A DNA stretch of 64,000 bases from Asparagopsis taxiformis (lineage: Eukaryota > Rhodophyta > Florideophyceae > Bonnemaisoniales > Bonnemaisoniaceae): NCBI GenBank assembly GCA_030407315.1, contig JALQPE010001844.1:1-64000 (forward strand), in the 5' to 3' direction. The position numbers and the translations under genes were made by a program. Shown in pieces: positions 1 to 12,020 of this stretch. How positions within the stretch are numbered: the stretch's first letter is position 1; each line of letters starts with the position of its first letter. A model generated the notes under the pieces. That model ran no database searches, had not been told where the DNA came from, and saw nothing but the letters and a program-made list of their open reading frames with translations.

Positions 1-300
1 TTCTCGGAAAATGGACGCGGACGTCCACAAACCTCTAGTACACCTAGTATTACTAGGCGGACGTCCATGTTCTCCAGTATTTTTGGATGTCCGCCTAGAA
101 CCGGGACGTCCATGCGGTCTAGTACGTCTAGTATTACTAGGGCCGACATTCATTGTTTCTAGTACCACGGATGTCCCCCTCGGGATGACTTCCGCCATGT
201 CTATGTCCACCTAGGACGGGCGCCGGTTTCAGAAATTTCAAAAATTTCGACCCCAGAAATTTCTGCCGCCGTGCTCGACATGGATGTCCGCATCCATCAC
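1..300. repeat. CTAGTA / GGACGTCC motif repeat
   Basis: The sequence alternates CTAGTA-type motifs with GGACGTCC or GGATGTCC motifs. The same two motifs occur together at about 35480-35590, beside the 43-bp minisatellite and chromovirus. I read this as a piece of the same interspersed repeat, cut by the window edge. The 67-codon frame across it is low complexity and is not called as a gene. Confidence 0.5.
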
Positions 301-1560
301 GGCGACCACTCTATTTTTCCTTGTCGATCGACTCCAATTTCGTCTTTAATTTTTTCATCCTCTCGCTCACACCCCCTTCCATGGTGCTCACCTCCCCCGT
401 ACTGTACCTCAACACCCCCAATACCACTCTAGCACGCATTTTCAGCTACCTCCCCCCTTCCACGGTGCACACCTCCATTCCATACCTACTTTTCTGCTCT
501 ACCGTACAGATTTCGTATAACCAGTCCTCATAATACCTCAGAATAGGGCAAAACACCCCCTATCTCCTCGAACATGCTCTTCCCCATCACCTTTGAAAAC
601 GTATTGTTCTTCAATACCCTCTCTCCTCTACCTTCAAACCCCTCTCCTTCGCCCTCTCCACAAACTTCCCCTGCAGCTTACTCTTCGAAAACCTCTCACT
701 CCCATCCCGTACCCGACCTGCTCCACCCCTCCCTCCCTCAGCTGCTCCATGCCCCCATGACATCCGCATCTTCGATACCGTATACACCACCACCACCGCC
801 CACGCTCCCGCTCCCCCGCCGTCTCCCAGAAACCTCCCGCTCTGAAAACCACATATCAACCCTCCACTTCGCACCCATTCCTCCCACTCCCCTCCCTCCC
901 CAAATACAATAACCCCCTTCTTCTCCATCACAATCCCCACTCACCACAGCCAGAACAGACGCCCACCTCCCTCCCCCTCTTTTTCTCTCACTTTCCTAAA
1001 ACCCCCTCCTCTCGGGGCCTTCAACCGCACTTCTCCGCCCTCACTACCCCAACACCCCGCAGCGTCTCCCCAATCCCCATAATATGCTTGTCGGCACTCC
1101 TCTCCGAATCACACTCCATCTAAACCCGCACTCCGTACATTTCCACCTCCCCTGTACCATCCCAAGATTGCATCCCCCACAGAACACATCCTCATACCAC
1201 AGAAGAATTTTCTTCCTCTCATACCTCATCCTTAAAACCTCCATCAGCTCCATGTAAATTTCGATGTAAATATTTTCTCACTATGCAATCTCAAACATGT
1301 ATGAGCGTATGCCTTTCCGCTTGTCAACCCTGAAAATTGGTACTCATGTATTCATAAAATAGGGCCACCCACATCCCTATCCCGTTCTGCAAGCTTTACA
1401 AACCACTAGACGCATACTCCACAACTATACAACAAACACTACTCGCTATTTCAGACGACGCGGTACACAAGTAGCGTAGTCTCAACCTTCCGTGACGCCT
1501 TCCCTGATGCGTACAAGTGCGAAACACGTCTGGACTACTACTACTACGATATAGTATATC
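301..1560. other. Pyrimidine-rich tract, no convincing gene
   Basis: From about 340 to 1250 the plus strand is strongly C/T-rich, so the minus strand is purine-rich. Long open frames on the minus strand (611-940 and 1044-1253) are favoured by this skew and are weak evidence of coding. From 1254 to 1560 I see nothing recognisable. Confidence 0.5.
1044..1253 (-). CDS. Small zinc-ribbon-like ORF, uncertain
   Basis: A 69-codon frame holds a CxxC, nine residues, CxxC arrangement (CGGC...CTEC), a spacing seen in zinc ribbons. It lies in the purine-rich strand of a skewed tract, so the frame may be fortuitous. No homologue is recognised and no neighbour supports it. It could be a fragment of a decayed transposon protein. 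Confidence 0.2.
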   Translation of the reverse strand: MELMEVLRMRYERKKILLWYEDVFCGGCNLGMVQGRWKCTECGFRWSVIRRGVPTSILWGLGRRCGVLG

Positions 1561-1599
1561 AGAAGTGAGTGCGGGAATTTTCGGCACAGGAGATGCTGG

Positions 1600-2110
1600 G
1601 CCACGAAATTGATTTTTCGGAAATTTTAGAATTTCTGGGCTGGCCAGCAATGCAATCGAGCTGGACATCCACCGGACGTCCATTTCAGGTTGGTCGTGAG
1701 AGAGTGGGGCTGAACCATGACGGAACAAGGACCAAGACCTGTCCCTGACGTGTTGAGCCTGAAATCGACCCATCGTAAGGCGCCATTTAGCCTTACAGTT
1801 AGTGCTTACAGAAGCCAGTGACAAACCCGCTCGGGGCGGCGGCCGGTTCCTGGGGCCGTTGTGGCCAAATTAGACACCTTAATTGAATAAAATTTGGCTA
1901 TTCTCAAAAACATGCACATGTGAACATGTTTTGAGATGGGGGTGTGCCGTACGGCACAATCGACCGCCGAAATCGATGTTTTTTGCAATATTTTTTCTGC
2001 CCGAAATTGTAGAATTTCTGGGCTGGCCAGCAATGCATCTGAGCTGGACATCCACCGGACGTCCATTTCAGGTTGATCGTGGTATCGTGCACGTCCACCC
2101 ATTACCGGAA
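1600..2110 (+). repeat. Interspersed hairpin repeat, copy 1
   Basis: This matches 21349-21780 over most of its length. Features of the family are a hairpin built from CTCAAAAACATG and CATGTTTTTGAG arms, a palindrome GTGCCGTACGGCAC, and a box with GGACATCCACCGGACGTCC. Other copies lie at 21224-21425, 21610-21775, 22846-23030 (plus) and 26795-26999 (minus). It looks like the terminal part of a non-autonomous DNA transposon. Confidence 0.65.
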
Positions 2111-2409
2111 GCAATTAGGCGATGAAGCACGTACAAACCCAATTGTTCTGCTATTTCTAGGATAGACCATCGAGTCTAGAGATGTGAGGGAATCGTCCTG
2201 GAAATCATGCCCAGCCCACGAGGGAATGGACAATCTAGTTTGAAAGCATGGAACGGAAGTACATTATAGTAGGTTCATAGATTGAAAGTGAATAAAGGAG
2301 ATGATTATATTCTCCGATAATTGTTTACTAAAGTAGTAGTTGTTAAGCTATATAGCCGTCGGAAAATTGTTCTTCCTCTTCGTCCTCACTATAATACGAA
2401 TTTGATATT

Positions 2410-4716
2410 CAGTCTCCCGGCAGAACAGGCACTACCGGGCCCCACTCGGTGGTACAATATACCCTTGCGAGGTCTATCGTCTTCATCCGCATCATTCCGA
2501 GCTGCCCTGTCTTCGGCCTACGATCTTTCTTGACCGGGATGGGAACAACTGTCTTGTGGCGAACATTGACAGGTGCCGGTTGACTTTGCCTGGCAGACCG
2601 GCGCGGAGCATTGGCGATTACTTCTTTCTTCGAATCCCAACCGCCTGATGAAACCAAACGAAACATTGTCGGGAATCGGATACGACGCATTCCTGAAAAT
2701 ACGTGTGATACCTCGTTGTCGTGTGTGACACAACTCTGTCGACATGCCCTGCCCCGGCATGTTGTACATGGCCGTGGACCGATGAAGACTGAACGTGGCG
2801 GAACGATTACCTTCTTCAGCTTCATCGTCTTGGCGTACATATCTAATTCCAGCGCTTTGGAAAAGACGTACTTGTGGGACCCGAGGACTACACCCAGATA
2901 GGGTGGGCATCTCCGTTGGCAATAACAAAGTAACCCGGAAGTTGATCTTTGCGGTCGCGAGGAGGAACAGGGAAATCATTGTGTGGGACCTGCCGAGGAC
3001 ACCCCTTTCCCGTTATCAAAAACCGTCCCCCAGATGCTGGCATGACAAGTTTTTCTCCCGGTAAACCGCACTCCTCCAGCCCTATCAGCCAGACAAGGAT
3101 TCCCAACCACACATCCAGCAGGGCTCGCCGCGTCACAAACTTGAACCGGTCGACATGCGTCTCATCGTTCTCGGCATAGTCAACCAGGCAGTGGCGCGTA
3201 GACGTGAAGCGAGCCCTTCCCCTCATTCCGGTTCTTCTCATCGTGTTCATCGTCCCCCGTATTGACAATGGGACTCCACAGCTGCCGGTCCCAGGGTCCT
3301 TGTGCACCCTCCCCCTCCCATGTTCCCAAGAATTACCGAAACAATTCCTGGTTAGGAATTTCTTCCATGAGACCCAAGTCAAATGGGAACTTGTCCGACG
3401 CATCGAGGTAGCTTACATCCGCGAAATTGTGCATCACCGTATACCCTCGCTCGTTGATTTCGTTCGGCAATTGTGTAATACGCCATACCAGTGCCGGCCT
3501 CATACGAATCCTTCCAGCTTGTAAGACATTCGCGCAACCTGAGGGCGAAGTCCAGCCTCAGGGTAGAAACGTCGATGTAGGCCACACACGGCCTGGAGCC
3601 ATCTTCCACGCTGCGAGAAACATCGGTAGATGGTGTCGATCTCGTAACAAAACAAGATGACGCCCCGATGTTGTTCCGGATAGGCAGCCCCTCACACCAC
3701 AGGGTCCATCGCCACTTGCTTCAAATACCTCACCTCTGCCCTCCTCATCGATTCCAACTCTCCAATAACAACCTGAGCATCAATCGGGGCAGAAGCAACA
3801 ACACACTCACCGATGCGATGACGTCCGCGGGGACGCTGCGCCAGATGATGCCCCAGCTCGGTCTTTGACTTCGAAATCGTCGGGAAGAGATGGCATCCGT
3901 CGCGAACAGGAGGTCGTGTTCAGAAGGAGAGTCACGAACGATGTAACCGTCTTCATCGACTTCGACTCCTTCCGGAACAGTGAGTGTAATTGTCACTTCG
4001 CGGACCCCCTTGCTTTTGCATAATGGCCCTCATCTGCACTGGTGTTTCTTCCTCGTCCGACACGTTATGGAAAATTCTTGGTTGGAGGGAGTCGCCCAGC
4101 ACGTGGTTTTTTGGGGACAATCGCCCCGGCAGGAATCGGCACGGGACCGGGGAAGTCTTCGTCAACCTCATCACCGGAGCAGGGCTTGTTGTTGATCGGT
4201 GGGTTTATCAACATCCGCCTGCTCCTTCCCGGCGGATTGTTTGTACACAACCCGGCTCTTCTTCCTCGAGGCGTTTGCACTCACTGTCGAGCGAAGTAGC
4301 TGTGACCGGCGGCGGATGCCATGCGAAAGCAGGCTCATGTTCGACATTCACCGCTGCTCTTGTGAGTGAGTCCCACATGGCAGGAAGGGCGGCGTATGCG
4401 TCGAGCCATTAGTCTTCTTCTTCCATGTTCCATTGTAAACACTCTTTCAAGTTCGTTCAAATCCTGAAAACCGCGTGGATCTCCGTCGCATTCGAACCTC
4501 ACTGCTCGGTCGTCCCCTATGACCTATATACATGGCAATGGCATTGGTGAGATGCCATTGCAAACTCCTTCGGCTCGGCTTAACCGACCCCAATTGCCAT
4601 CTCGCAGGCTCAGAATGACTTGCAGCATAATACCTCTTGGGGCGCCCAAACGCAGCGTACAAGAGAATTTGCTATTCGTCACGCGTCGGGACGTATGTAT
4701 AGAAGTCGTTCAGGTC
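2410..4716 (-). pseudogene. ParB-2OG gene D, C-terminal half (dioxygenase)
   Basis: This is the C-terminal part of a ParB-dioxygenase protein, spread over several frames. Conserved pieces in order are INERGYTVMHNF near 3430 (IDELGYVVLQDI in copy A), RFLITGKGCPRQVPHNDF near 3030 with the HxD iron-binding pair as HND, QHAGAGH near 2755 (VYHGGMGF in copy A) and TRYHTYF near 2715 for the arginine that should bind 2-oxoglutarate. So the HxD...H...R set survives although the frame shifts between the motifs. The 5' side ends exactly at a CACTA transposon terminus at 4717. The frame at that edge joins the ParB fragment ending at 19295. An in-frame TAG at 4672-4674 and several shifts argue that it is dead, or badly sequenced. 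Confidence 0.6.
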
Positions 4717-5440
4717 CACTACGGTGTTGAAAAGGGGGCCTCAGACAGTACTGCGAGACAGTGATTTTTACTGTCTGAGACAGTAAAAATCACTATGCGG
4801 CAAATGAAAATTAATGCCACACTTGGAGACAGTGATTTGCACTGTCTGGCAGACAGTACGGAACACTGTCTGCAGACAGTAAAAAACACTGTCTCACAGT
4901 ACTGTCTGAGGCAGTGAATGGAGACAGTAAAAATTAATGATTTATTCAATAGTTGGATATGATGTAATTTACTGTACTGGGCAGTGTTGGCGGATAGTGT
5001 TTTGTATTGGCCAAGGCAACATGGCCGGATAGTGAAATACGCTGCCTGGGACAATAGATGGAACCAACACGGTGCACTGTCCTGGGCAGTACCTGGAGAC
5101 AGTGATTTGTGCTGCCCTGGGCAGTACCTGTAGACAGTACTTTGTGCTGCCTGGGCAGTACCTGTAGACAGTATTTCGTGCTGCCCTGGGCAGCACCTGT
5201 AGACAGTACTTTGTGCTGCCCTGGGCAGCACCTGTAGACAGTACTTTGTGCTGCCCTGGGCAGCACCTGTAGACAGTACTTTGTGCTGCCCTGGGCAGCA
5301 CCTGGAGACAGTACTTTGTGCTGCCCTGGGCAGCACCTGGAGACAGTATTTCGTGCTGCCCTGGGCAGCACCTGGAGACAGTAAAAGTAGTGTCCTGATA
5401 TAGTAAAATTCGGTGTCTGGGAGTGGTGGATGAGATGGAG
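4717..5440 (+). repeat. CACTA left terminus and subterminal repeats
   Basis: The terminus CACTACGGTGTTGAAAAG is followed by many copies, in both orientations, of ACAGTAAA, CAGACAGT and ACTGTCT. In known CACTA elements such subterminal repeats bind the element's own DNA-binding protein. The end at 11151 is of the same left type; the ends at 19294 and 45583 are of a second, right type. Confidence 0.75.
5088..5390. repeat. About 36-bp subterminal tandem repeat, 8 units
   Basis: The unit contains the palindrome GTGCTGCCCTGGGCAGCAC followed by CTGTAGACAGTA or CTGGAGACAGTA. The long minus-strand open frames here (4719-5446) simply translate the repeat and are not genes. Confidence 0.8.
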
Positions 5441-5444
5441 CGTC

Positions 5445-7110
5445 ACGCTGTCGTGGGCATCTTTCTGGGGTAGAGGAAGGCAGTTCTAGCGCTATGAGGA
5501 TGGGGCATGGACGGTATTCATATGGGAATGGACAGAATAGTACGGCTAGGAATTTTTATTTCGTAGTGACTATGAGCTAGCGAGAGGTATACGCGGTAGG
5601 ATAGGTAGCAATCTAAGAGGGTGCGATATGGGAAGCTTCACTCTGGATTTGTTTATTTGCGCAGGCTACATTGAGAATAAACAATCCCTATGTTAAAAAT
5701 GCTACTACAACTAACACTATTCCGACGAGTAAAACTAAAACTACTAGAAAAGTCTAGAAATCTATCAACTGATTGAGCTGCATGAATAAGCTAGGAAATG
5801 AAGAGAAGAAGAAAAAATGATGTATAGAAAGGAAACAAGTTAGTGACGTTGAATTGGAGAGGGAAATTGATGGTGATTAGGAGACTAACGTACCTTAACA
5901 AATACCATTGCATCCCAAATTGAGATATGTACTCACAGGCAGAAAAGAAAATTAGTGGAGAAGTGGTAAGAGAGAAAGATAAATGAAAGTAGAAGTGGAA
6001 CACTCACCGACTGGAAACCTGAGAAAGAGAAAACGAATAGAAAACTGGGTTAGTGGCGTGAGTTGTGGAAACGTACCATCATGGTTCATATCCGTCGGAG
6101 ACAAAGCAACAACTTTGGCCTTGGAAGCCGTATTGATGATCTAAAACTTACGCTTTGGAAGCAGTTTAGATGATCTATACGGCTTCCACGGCCAGGGTTG
6201 TTGCTTTGTTTCCGACGGATATGAAGATGGAAACAGGGATTTCCAGAATCTTTCGTTTAAGTAGTACTCTACGGGCGGAAATGACGTGTAGGAGAAAATA
6301 GAGGGATGAGTTTGAAACGGAGCGGTGCGATGGGAGGCCCAGAAAAACGATACCTAGGCTGCGAATTACGCTTGGAAGCACATGATCTGGCAGAGGAGGC
6401 GCACATTATCGTATCTTCTACCGCCTTTTATTGTCTAGAATGACGTCATCACTACAGAAATATAGGAAAAACACTAGCATATGGGGCCTACAGGACAGGC
6501 GGAGGTGAAGAGTAAGAAAAATGGCGCACTTTCCTGGACGAGGAGTCCGCGCTTCCAGTGATGATGTGGATGGTATATATCGATAACGTCATTGTATGCT
6601 CCGAGTACACTTGGCAGGCAGTCAAAGCGGGCCACGTGGATGGTGGCGGTTAGGAAACAGCAGTGTCGAAGAATTTTTATAATTTTCATGTTTCAAGCGA
6701 GCAGTGAGTCTGCATTGCAATATATAAATGTATCCTAATTTAAGATATCACACCGAGTACGATTCAACGAGACATCGTGTTTTCACCTTGTGAATAGGGC
6801 CGAGAATATGGTAGAGTATACGAGTAGGAACTACGTGCATGAGAAAATCAGATTCAGTATTAGTGCTTAGAGCATCACTGCGTAACAAACGGAAGTGGAT
6901 ACGTCTTGGCCAGGATGGTGTTTAGGGAATGCGATACAAGATAGCAAAACGATATTGAGTAGGTCGAGCCCGGATGAAATAGCAATCATTGTGCATAAAG
7001 TAATGAGCATAGGAAAAATCATTGTGGTGAAACAGTTCATTGGATCGAATGAAAGCCAGGAAAGGTTTCTTAATGGTTGAATTTAGTGGCGGAGAAATAT
7101 AATTCTGCAC
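5445..7110. other. Transposon interior without a recognisable gene
   Basis: No open frame looks like protein coding and no family is recognised. The only structure seen is the inverted repeat at 6086-6225. Confidence 0.5.
6086..6225. repeat. Inverted repeat with ~60-bp arms
   Basis: Arms at about 6086-6146 and 6163-6225 are complementary with few mismatches (TCCGTCGGAGACAAAGCAAC against GTTGCTTTGTTTCCGACGGA), with a short loop. It could be a hairpin transcript or the relic of a small foldback element. Confidence 0.7.
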
Positions 7111-7124
7111 TATAGCGGAGAAGT

Positions 7125-9470
7125 AGCGGAAAAGAGTAAATCTCCTTCAGCAAGCGAGACATGCATCAATATTGCCCAGTATAGTTCGTCTGAAGTGCAA
7201 GTTGAACCTCGCAAAGTGAATATCAGAGGTCGTTGGCTAGTGGTTGAAGAAGTCTGCAACGATGGAGCAATTCTTGAAAACGGATTTGGCTGCAGAAAAC
7301 TATTCCGAACAGGCCAGAGTTCGTGCAGTTCTCTTCGACGGAGAATCTGGCTGGGTGTACGGTGAAATTGTTGTTCAACGGATCGTTTAGGGGTGCTCCG
7401 GACGTCCAAAATTGTGTCAACCTCGAGATGACGGCGTACTACACTTGTAGCCGTTGGTGGGCCGGGCTGAAACCGAACTCGGTTGGTACCATTGGGCAGG
7501 AATGGATTGCTGGTTTGTTGGAAATCTTCGGGTACGTGAAGGAGGTGGCCGAGTATTGGAACGTTTCGGATGTGTTGAGGATGCTGGATGGCTCCATTCC
7601 CAGCGTGGGTGACCCGAGCAAGAGCTTCGACATTCACTCACGCGTTGTCGAAGTTTTTGCGCTGATGGTGCCCAAGAAGGGGTTCTGAGCGGACTTACAT
7701 CCCAAGGAAGGCCCTCCCAATGGCTCCAAGTTTGAGAACATCTTTCCCAATCGGAAGTCTATGTTTTGAAAGGACGCCAGGAAAATGCTCCTGCGCGTAA
7801 CTGGCTACCGCGACATGTAAATGCGGAAACAATTTTACGTGGTGGACCCACACATCCCACATGCTGCGCTCCCAGTCACATGTGGTCATGATTCCGCCAA
7901 CCCTTCCCCTTCCATTTCCCTGACCATCCCTTCATCCTCCATTCCTTTGCCTTTGAAGAATCCAATTTAGGTAGTACCACCTCAATTAGATTCTTCCAGC
8001 TATTCCGAGGCTGCCTCTGTTTCTGCCACTACCCCTGTCGTGTCTGCATCGTCCGGAGTGGAAACTTCTGGGAAAGTGATGCCCAAAAGGAGTACCTGCC
8101 TGAAAGAGAGTCGTTCCGGTCGTGGTGGAACAGCGACGGCGGGTGGTGCGAGCCCTGTTCAGGTCGTCGAGCTGGAGAGCGCACCCAAGGATGCGGGTAA
8201 AAGCTCCATCCTTGGGAAGCGCAACTGGGAAACCGCTTCTGCGACGCCCGAGCCCTCTACCAAATTTGGTACTTTTAAAAGAGGAAGCTCAGTGAGACTT
8301 CATCAAAGTCGTCGTCAAAGAAATCCAAGTCGGCTTCCAGAGGACGTTCTCGGGAGCCGATTCTCCAGTTCGACGACGCCCATGAAAATCCTATTCCCGA
8401 CAGTATCGTCGATGAGAATGTGGCCGCCGTTCTCCCCAGCGCAATTGCGTCTGGTAGCCCGATGAAGTACTACATGGAAATTACGACGGTAGAGACGGTG
8501 CGGGCGGAAATAAAGGCGGCAGCATTCCTGGCAGCTGCATCGCCAGGTGCTGAGGACTCGGTGGTGGAATAGTACTTTGCGGTGAAGCGGCGTTGCTGGA
8601 CAACATGGGGGTGGTTGTTGTGGAAGGCCTCTTGCAGTCGTCCACGGCTGGTAGCGCGACGCATGACCTCTTCAGTCACTTTTCTCGACAGTTCCAGCTG
8701 GTTGAGGAGGTTGAAAAGCCACAGAAACCCTCCCAGCAGTCTGATTCTGATTATGAAGACAGGAAACCACAGGACGAGCCCCCAGATTTCGCCAAGCCCG
8801 GTTTTGATCCTTCGCCGTGGCATTTCATCCACAACGTGGGTGCTGCGAAGGACCGCATAGATGGTGGTCGTGGGCGACTCCCCCTGCCGCGGTGTGAATT
8901 GTGCGACAAGCTGGAGGAGGGGAATTTGGATATGTACAGGAACAAGTTGGTGGCAGAGCTTGCTCTTGGTGTTTGTGCGGATTTCTTGAAGTTGGGAATG
9001 GAGGGTGAGGATCCTGTCTTTTTCCCGAAGACAGGATTACGGCTGCTTCTTAAAACAGATGGGGCTGCGGACCAGGATGGGCACACGGACTTCTGAGTAT
9101 CCCAATTTTGAGGAGTCGGACCTACCCAATCCCCATCCTATTTCATGATGTCGAGCGGATCCGATGGGTTCTTTATAGTAGCTGCACCTTATAGTCATGT
9201 ATGCCTGGTCCATACGGACGCCGACATGTGGAAGGTTCCCGTTAACCACTTTTATGTGCCACCCTATTCCGTCTTAGTTGATCGCGGTGACCTTTACCAT
9301 TACGGGGTCGGCTTCAGGTGAGGAGATCTTCCTGTGGGAGCAGAATTTAGTCTATGGTCTGCCCACGCGCGGCCACATCTACTTGAAGACTGAGAAGGAC
9401 GTCCTCACGGACCACATCCACACCGTCGAATATTAAAAGTATGACAGGAGCAATAGATAGCATACGAGAA
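7125..9470 (+). pseudogene. Chimeric ParB-2OG relic (copy C)
   Basis: The first 190 bases resemble copy A: INIAQYSSSEVQVEPRKV (copy A has ITIAQYSSSKVQVDPRKV) is joined, after a deletion of most of the ParB domain, to a stretch like copy A's VVRKWLNSATMEEF. From about 7310, at CGAACAGGCC, it switches to sequence close to copy B and follows B to the end, including the shared 3' flank. The C-terminal fold is visible: RLLLKTDGAADQDGHTDF near 9050 (HxD), YVPPYSVLVDRGDLYHYGVG near 9290, and the tail near 9440. Stops and shifts are scattered through it (for example TAG at 8570-8572), so it is dead. It keeps two bases lost by B at the VQFSSTE segment, so B and C decayed independently. Confidence 0.7.
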
Positions 9471-9880
9471 GTATTAAAACCTATGCTATTGTTCCCTGCT
9501 ATGAAGTTCTGTCTTTCTCATCTCAACATTATTCGCTTAGCCCACCTTTCTATTTTCATCTATACATCTGACCTTCATGTCATAGTTTAGTGCTACTAAG
9601 CCTATTGATTGCTACATTTTTGTATTAGTCTACAACTTTACATGATTTCACTAGCTAGACCGTAGGGGGGACTAGTTTTAGACCTTGACAACCCGTGAGG
9701 TTCGACTATAAGAGACGTTGCTGAGATAACACATGACACAGAATGCTCCTGGAAGCCACTCACAGCCGTACAAACGTTCTGCTGAGCCATGTTCCTGACT
9801 TCCCAATTCCTTGCTCACCCTTCCCTAGGTGGGAGGGGGACGGAACTCTCAGCCCCTTACAGCGGAAGCCGTTTACCGGG
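9471..9880. repeat. 3' flank shared with copy B, then palindrome-family edge
   Basis: Bases 9465-9700 match the complement of 55440-55680, so the duplicated unit extends well past the gene. From about 9740 the sequence matches the border of the palindrome repeat family (CACAGCCGT, then a purine-poor stretch leading into the first palindrome). Confidence 0.65.
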
Positions 9881-9884
9881 GATT

Positions 9885-10290
9885 CTTACAGCAAAGTCAT
9901 CGTTACGATGACTTTGCTGTAAGAAAGCGTTTCCATTACAGTGGCCAAGAATTTTTTCACCGGGTAAAAAAATCATGGCAGCTGTAATGATTTATTTTCT
10001 TACAGCAAAGTCATCGTAACGATGACTTTGCTGTAAGGAAACGTTTCCATTGCAGTGGCCAAAGAAATTTTACCGGGTAAAAAATCAGCAAGAATTTTTA
10101 CCGGGTGAAAAATCGTGGCTGCTGTAATGATTTATTTTCTTACAGCAAAGTCATCGTTACGATGACTTTGCTGTAAGAAAGCGTTTCAATTACAGTGGCC
10201 AAGAATTTTTTTACCGGGTAAAAAATCATGGCTGCTGTAATGATTTATTTTCTTACAGCAAAGTCATCGTAACGATGACTTTGCTGTAAG
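9885..10290. repeat. Palindrome array, four units
   Basis: Four near-perfect 39-bp palindromes lie at 9885-9923, 9999-10037, 10139-10177 and 10252-10290. Each has arms CTTACAGCAAAGTCATCG and its complement around a TTA or TAA centre, and the centres alternate in orientation. Between them are TTTTACCCGGTAAAA-type palindromes. The outer flanks, GAAGCCGTTTACC and GGTAAATTGCTTC, are themselves inverted, so the block is a palindrome of palindromes. Confidence 0.85.
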
Positions 10291-11150
10291 CATCCCTGGT
10301 AAATTGCTTCCGCTGTAAGCGGCAGGGACTTCCGTCCTTTTCCGACCTAGGGAAGGGTGAGGAAGGAATTATGAAGTCAGGAAACAGGGTATAGGAATGG
10401 TATGGACGGCTGTAGGCGGCATTAGGTAACACATTTTGTTGTTTACACCCGGTTTGAGCTGGGTGTTGTGTCTAGTATGGTTGGAGGAGTGTACGAAATT
10501 TCTACCACGTGGTCGGAAATGGTTCAATTTTCTCACGACAGAGATTCTGACTTTCGAAATTCAAACTCGTTAAAGTGGGCTGGAGTTGGTGTGAACACCT
10601 CCAGGACCTCTGGGAAGGATCTGGTAACACATGTCCTGTGACTGCACGCGGTTATCCTCTCTGAAATCAACCATAGATTATCGGAGGGCAAAATCTACTC
10701 TTGGTGCCTTGTGGCACATTGACAATACAAAACCGTCTGTTTCCAGTTTTTATATACTTTACTCTCGAGTAGATAGGATTTCAGCTGTCCAAGTAAAGAA
10801 TGGGCCATATAAATGTTTCATTTCAACACAAGCATTGTGCAATTCAACCTCTTCCAGGTCCAAAAACTTGTCCAGAGTACACTTCCAGGCCATCGCCTGG
10901 GAGCGTACTCTGGACAATTTTTTGGACTAAGTGCACTTTCAAGTGCATGCACTTGGAGGCATCCAGTCCAAATCTACGTCGTTCCGACAAAGTTGAATTT
11001 TGGCCATGGCCGAAATTCATCATATCTGCAGTTGTGAGAATCTGATGACCAAAAATCGATGCATTCTGCCAGCCCTAATGCGCAAGCCAGAAGCTTTACG
11101 GACAGATAAAACACCTTTCTGTAATCCCCAGAGCCACTCCAGCCCTTATA
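10291..11150. repeat. Body of the palindrome repeat family
   Basis: This stretch is repeated with divergence after each palindrome block (11560-12010, 12640-13070 and 54360-54600). The short open frames at 10631-11045 are repeat sequence and I do not call them genes. Confidence 0.55.
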
Positions 11151-11212
11151 CACTACGGTGTTGAAAAGAGGGCCTCAGACAGTACGGTGAGACAGTGATT
11201 TTTACTGCCTCA
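11151..11212 (+). mobile_element. CACTA left-end remnant
   Basis: It begins CACTACGGTGTTGAAAAG and follows the 4717 terminus for about 60 bases, then stops abruptly at a palindrome-family sequence that also occurs reversed near 60050-60100. It is the tip of a second CACTA copy, truncated by later events. Confidence 0.7.
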
Positions 11213-12020
11213 CTGTACAATGATATTCAGGAAGTAGGATATTCTCTAAGCCTAGCACGGGAGAGAAAGATGGAAGCGTAGGCATGCAGAAGTATAGAGG
11301 CAATAGTATGTGTAGACTATGGCAGTGGTAGAAAAGTATTTCATGCACGAAAAGGACTGGTAGAGTGACACTAGAGAAGTGATGCTTAGCAGGAAGGGAT
11401 GTGGAGATGATGAAGGAGGACAACAGACATGAGATCGAGGGTTGAGACCAACGGCTTACAGACGGAGCAGTTTACCAGGGATGTTTACAGCAAAGTCATC
11501 GTTACGATGACTTTGCTGTAAGCATCCCTGGTAAACTGCCTCAGCTGTAAGCGGCTGGGAGCTTGGTCCCTCCCTCACCTTGGGAAGGGTGAGCAAGGAA
11601 TTGTGAAGCCGTAAAACATGGCAGAGGGATGGTTTGGACGGCTGTTAGCGGTGTTGGGGAGCACTCTGCGTCGTGCTAACCCAGTCTGGGCTGGGTGCCC
11701 TGCCTGGTACGGCGGGAGGAGTGCACAAAATTTCAAACACAATTTCCTCAAGAGTGAAATTCTGATTGTCGAAACTCAACCTCCCTAAAATGAACTAGAG
11801 CTGGCATGAGCACCTCCAGGACGTCTGGAAAGGTACTGACAGCACATTTTCGGAGCATTGGCGCAGCTGTTCTCTCTGAGATCAAGCATAGAGTATCCGT
11901 GGCCAGATTCTATTCCTGGTGCCGTGTGGCACAGTGACCACACCAAATCGCCCTTTTTAGCAGACTATAGATTTGAGTTACTAGGAATCTAGCTGCCTTC
12001 AATACCAACATAGTTGGTAA
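11213..12020. repeat. Palindrome repeat family copy, one palindrome
   Basis: The first 280 bases are the complement of about 59780-60100. A single palindrome sits near 11485-11521, between GTTTACCAGGGAT and ATCCCTGGTAAAC. The rest repeats the family body. No gene is seen. Confidence 0.65.

Noticed and set aside
4719..5446. Long minus-strand ORFs of 110-205 codons
   Set aside because: They translate the 36-bp tandem repeat in three frames; no codon structure beyond the repeat.
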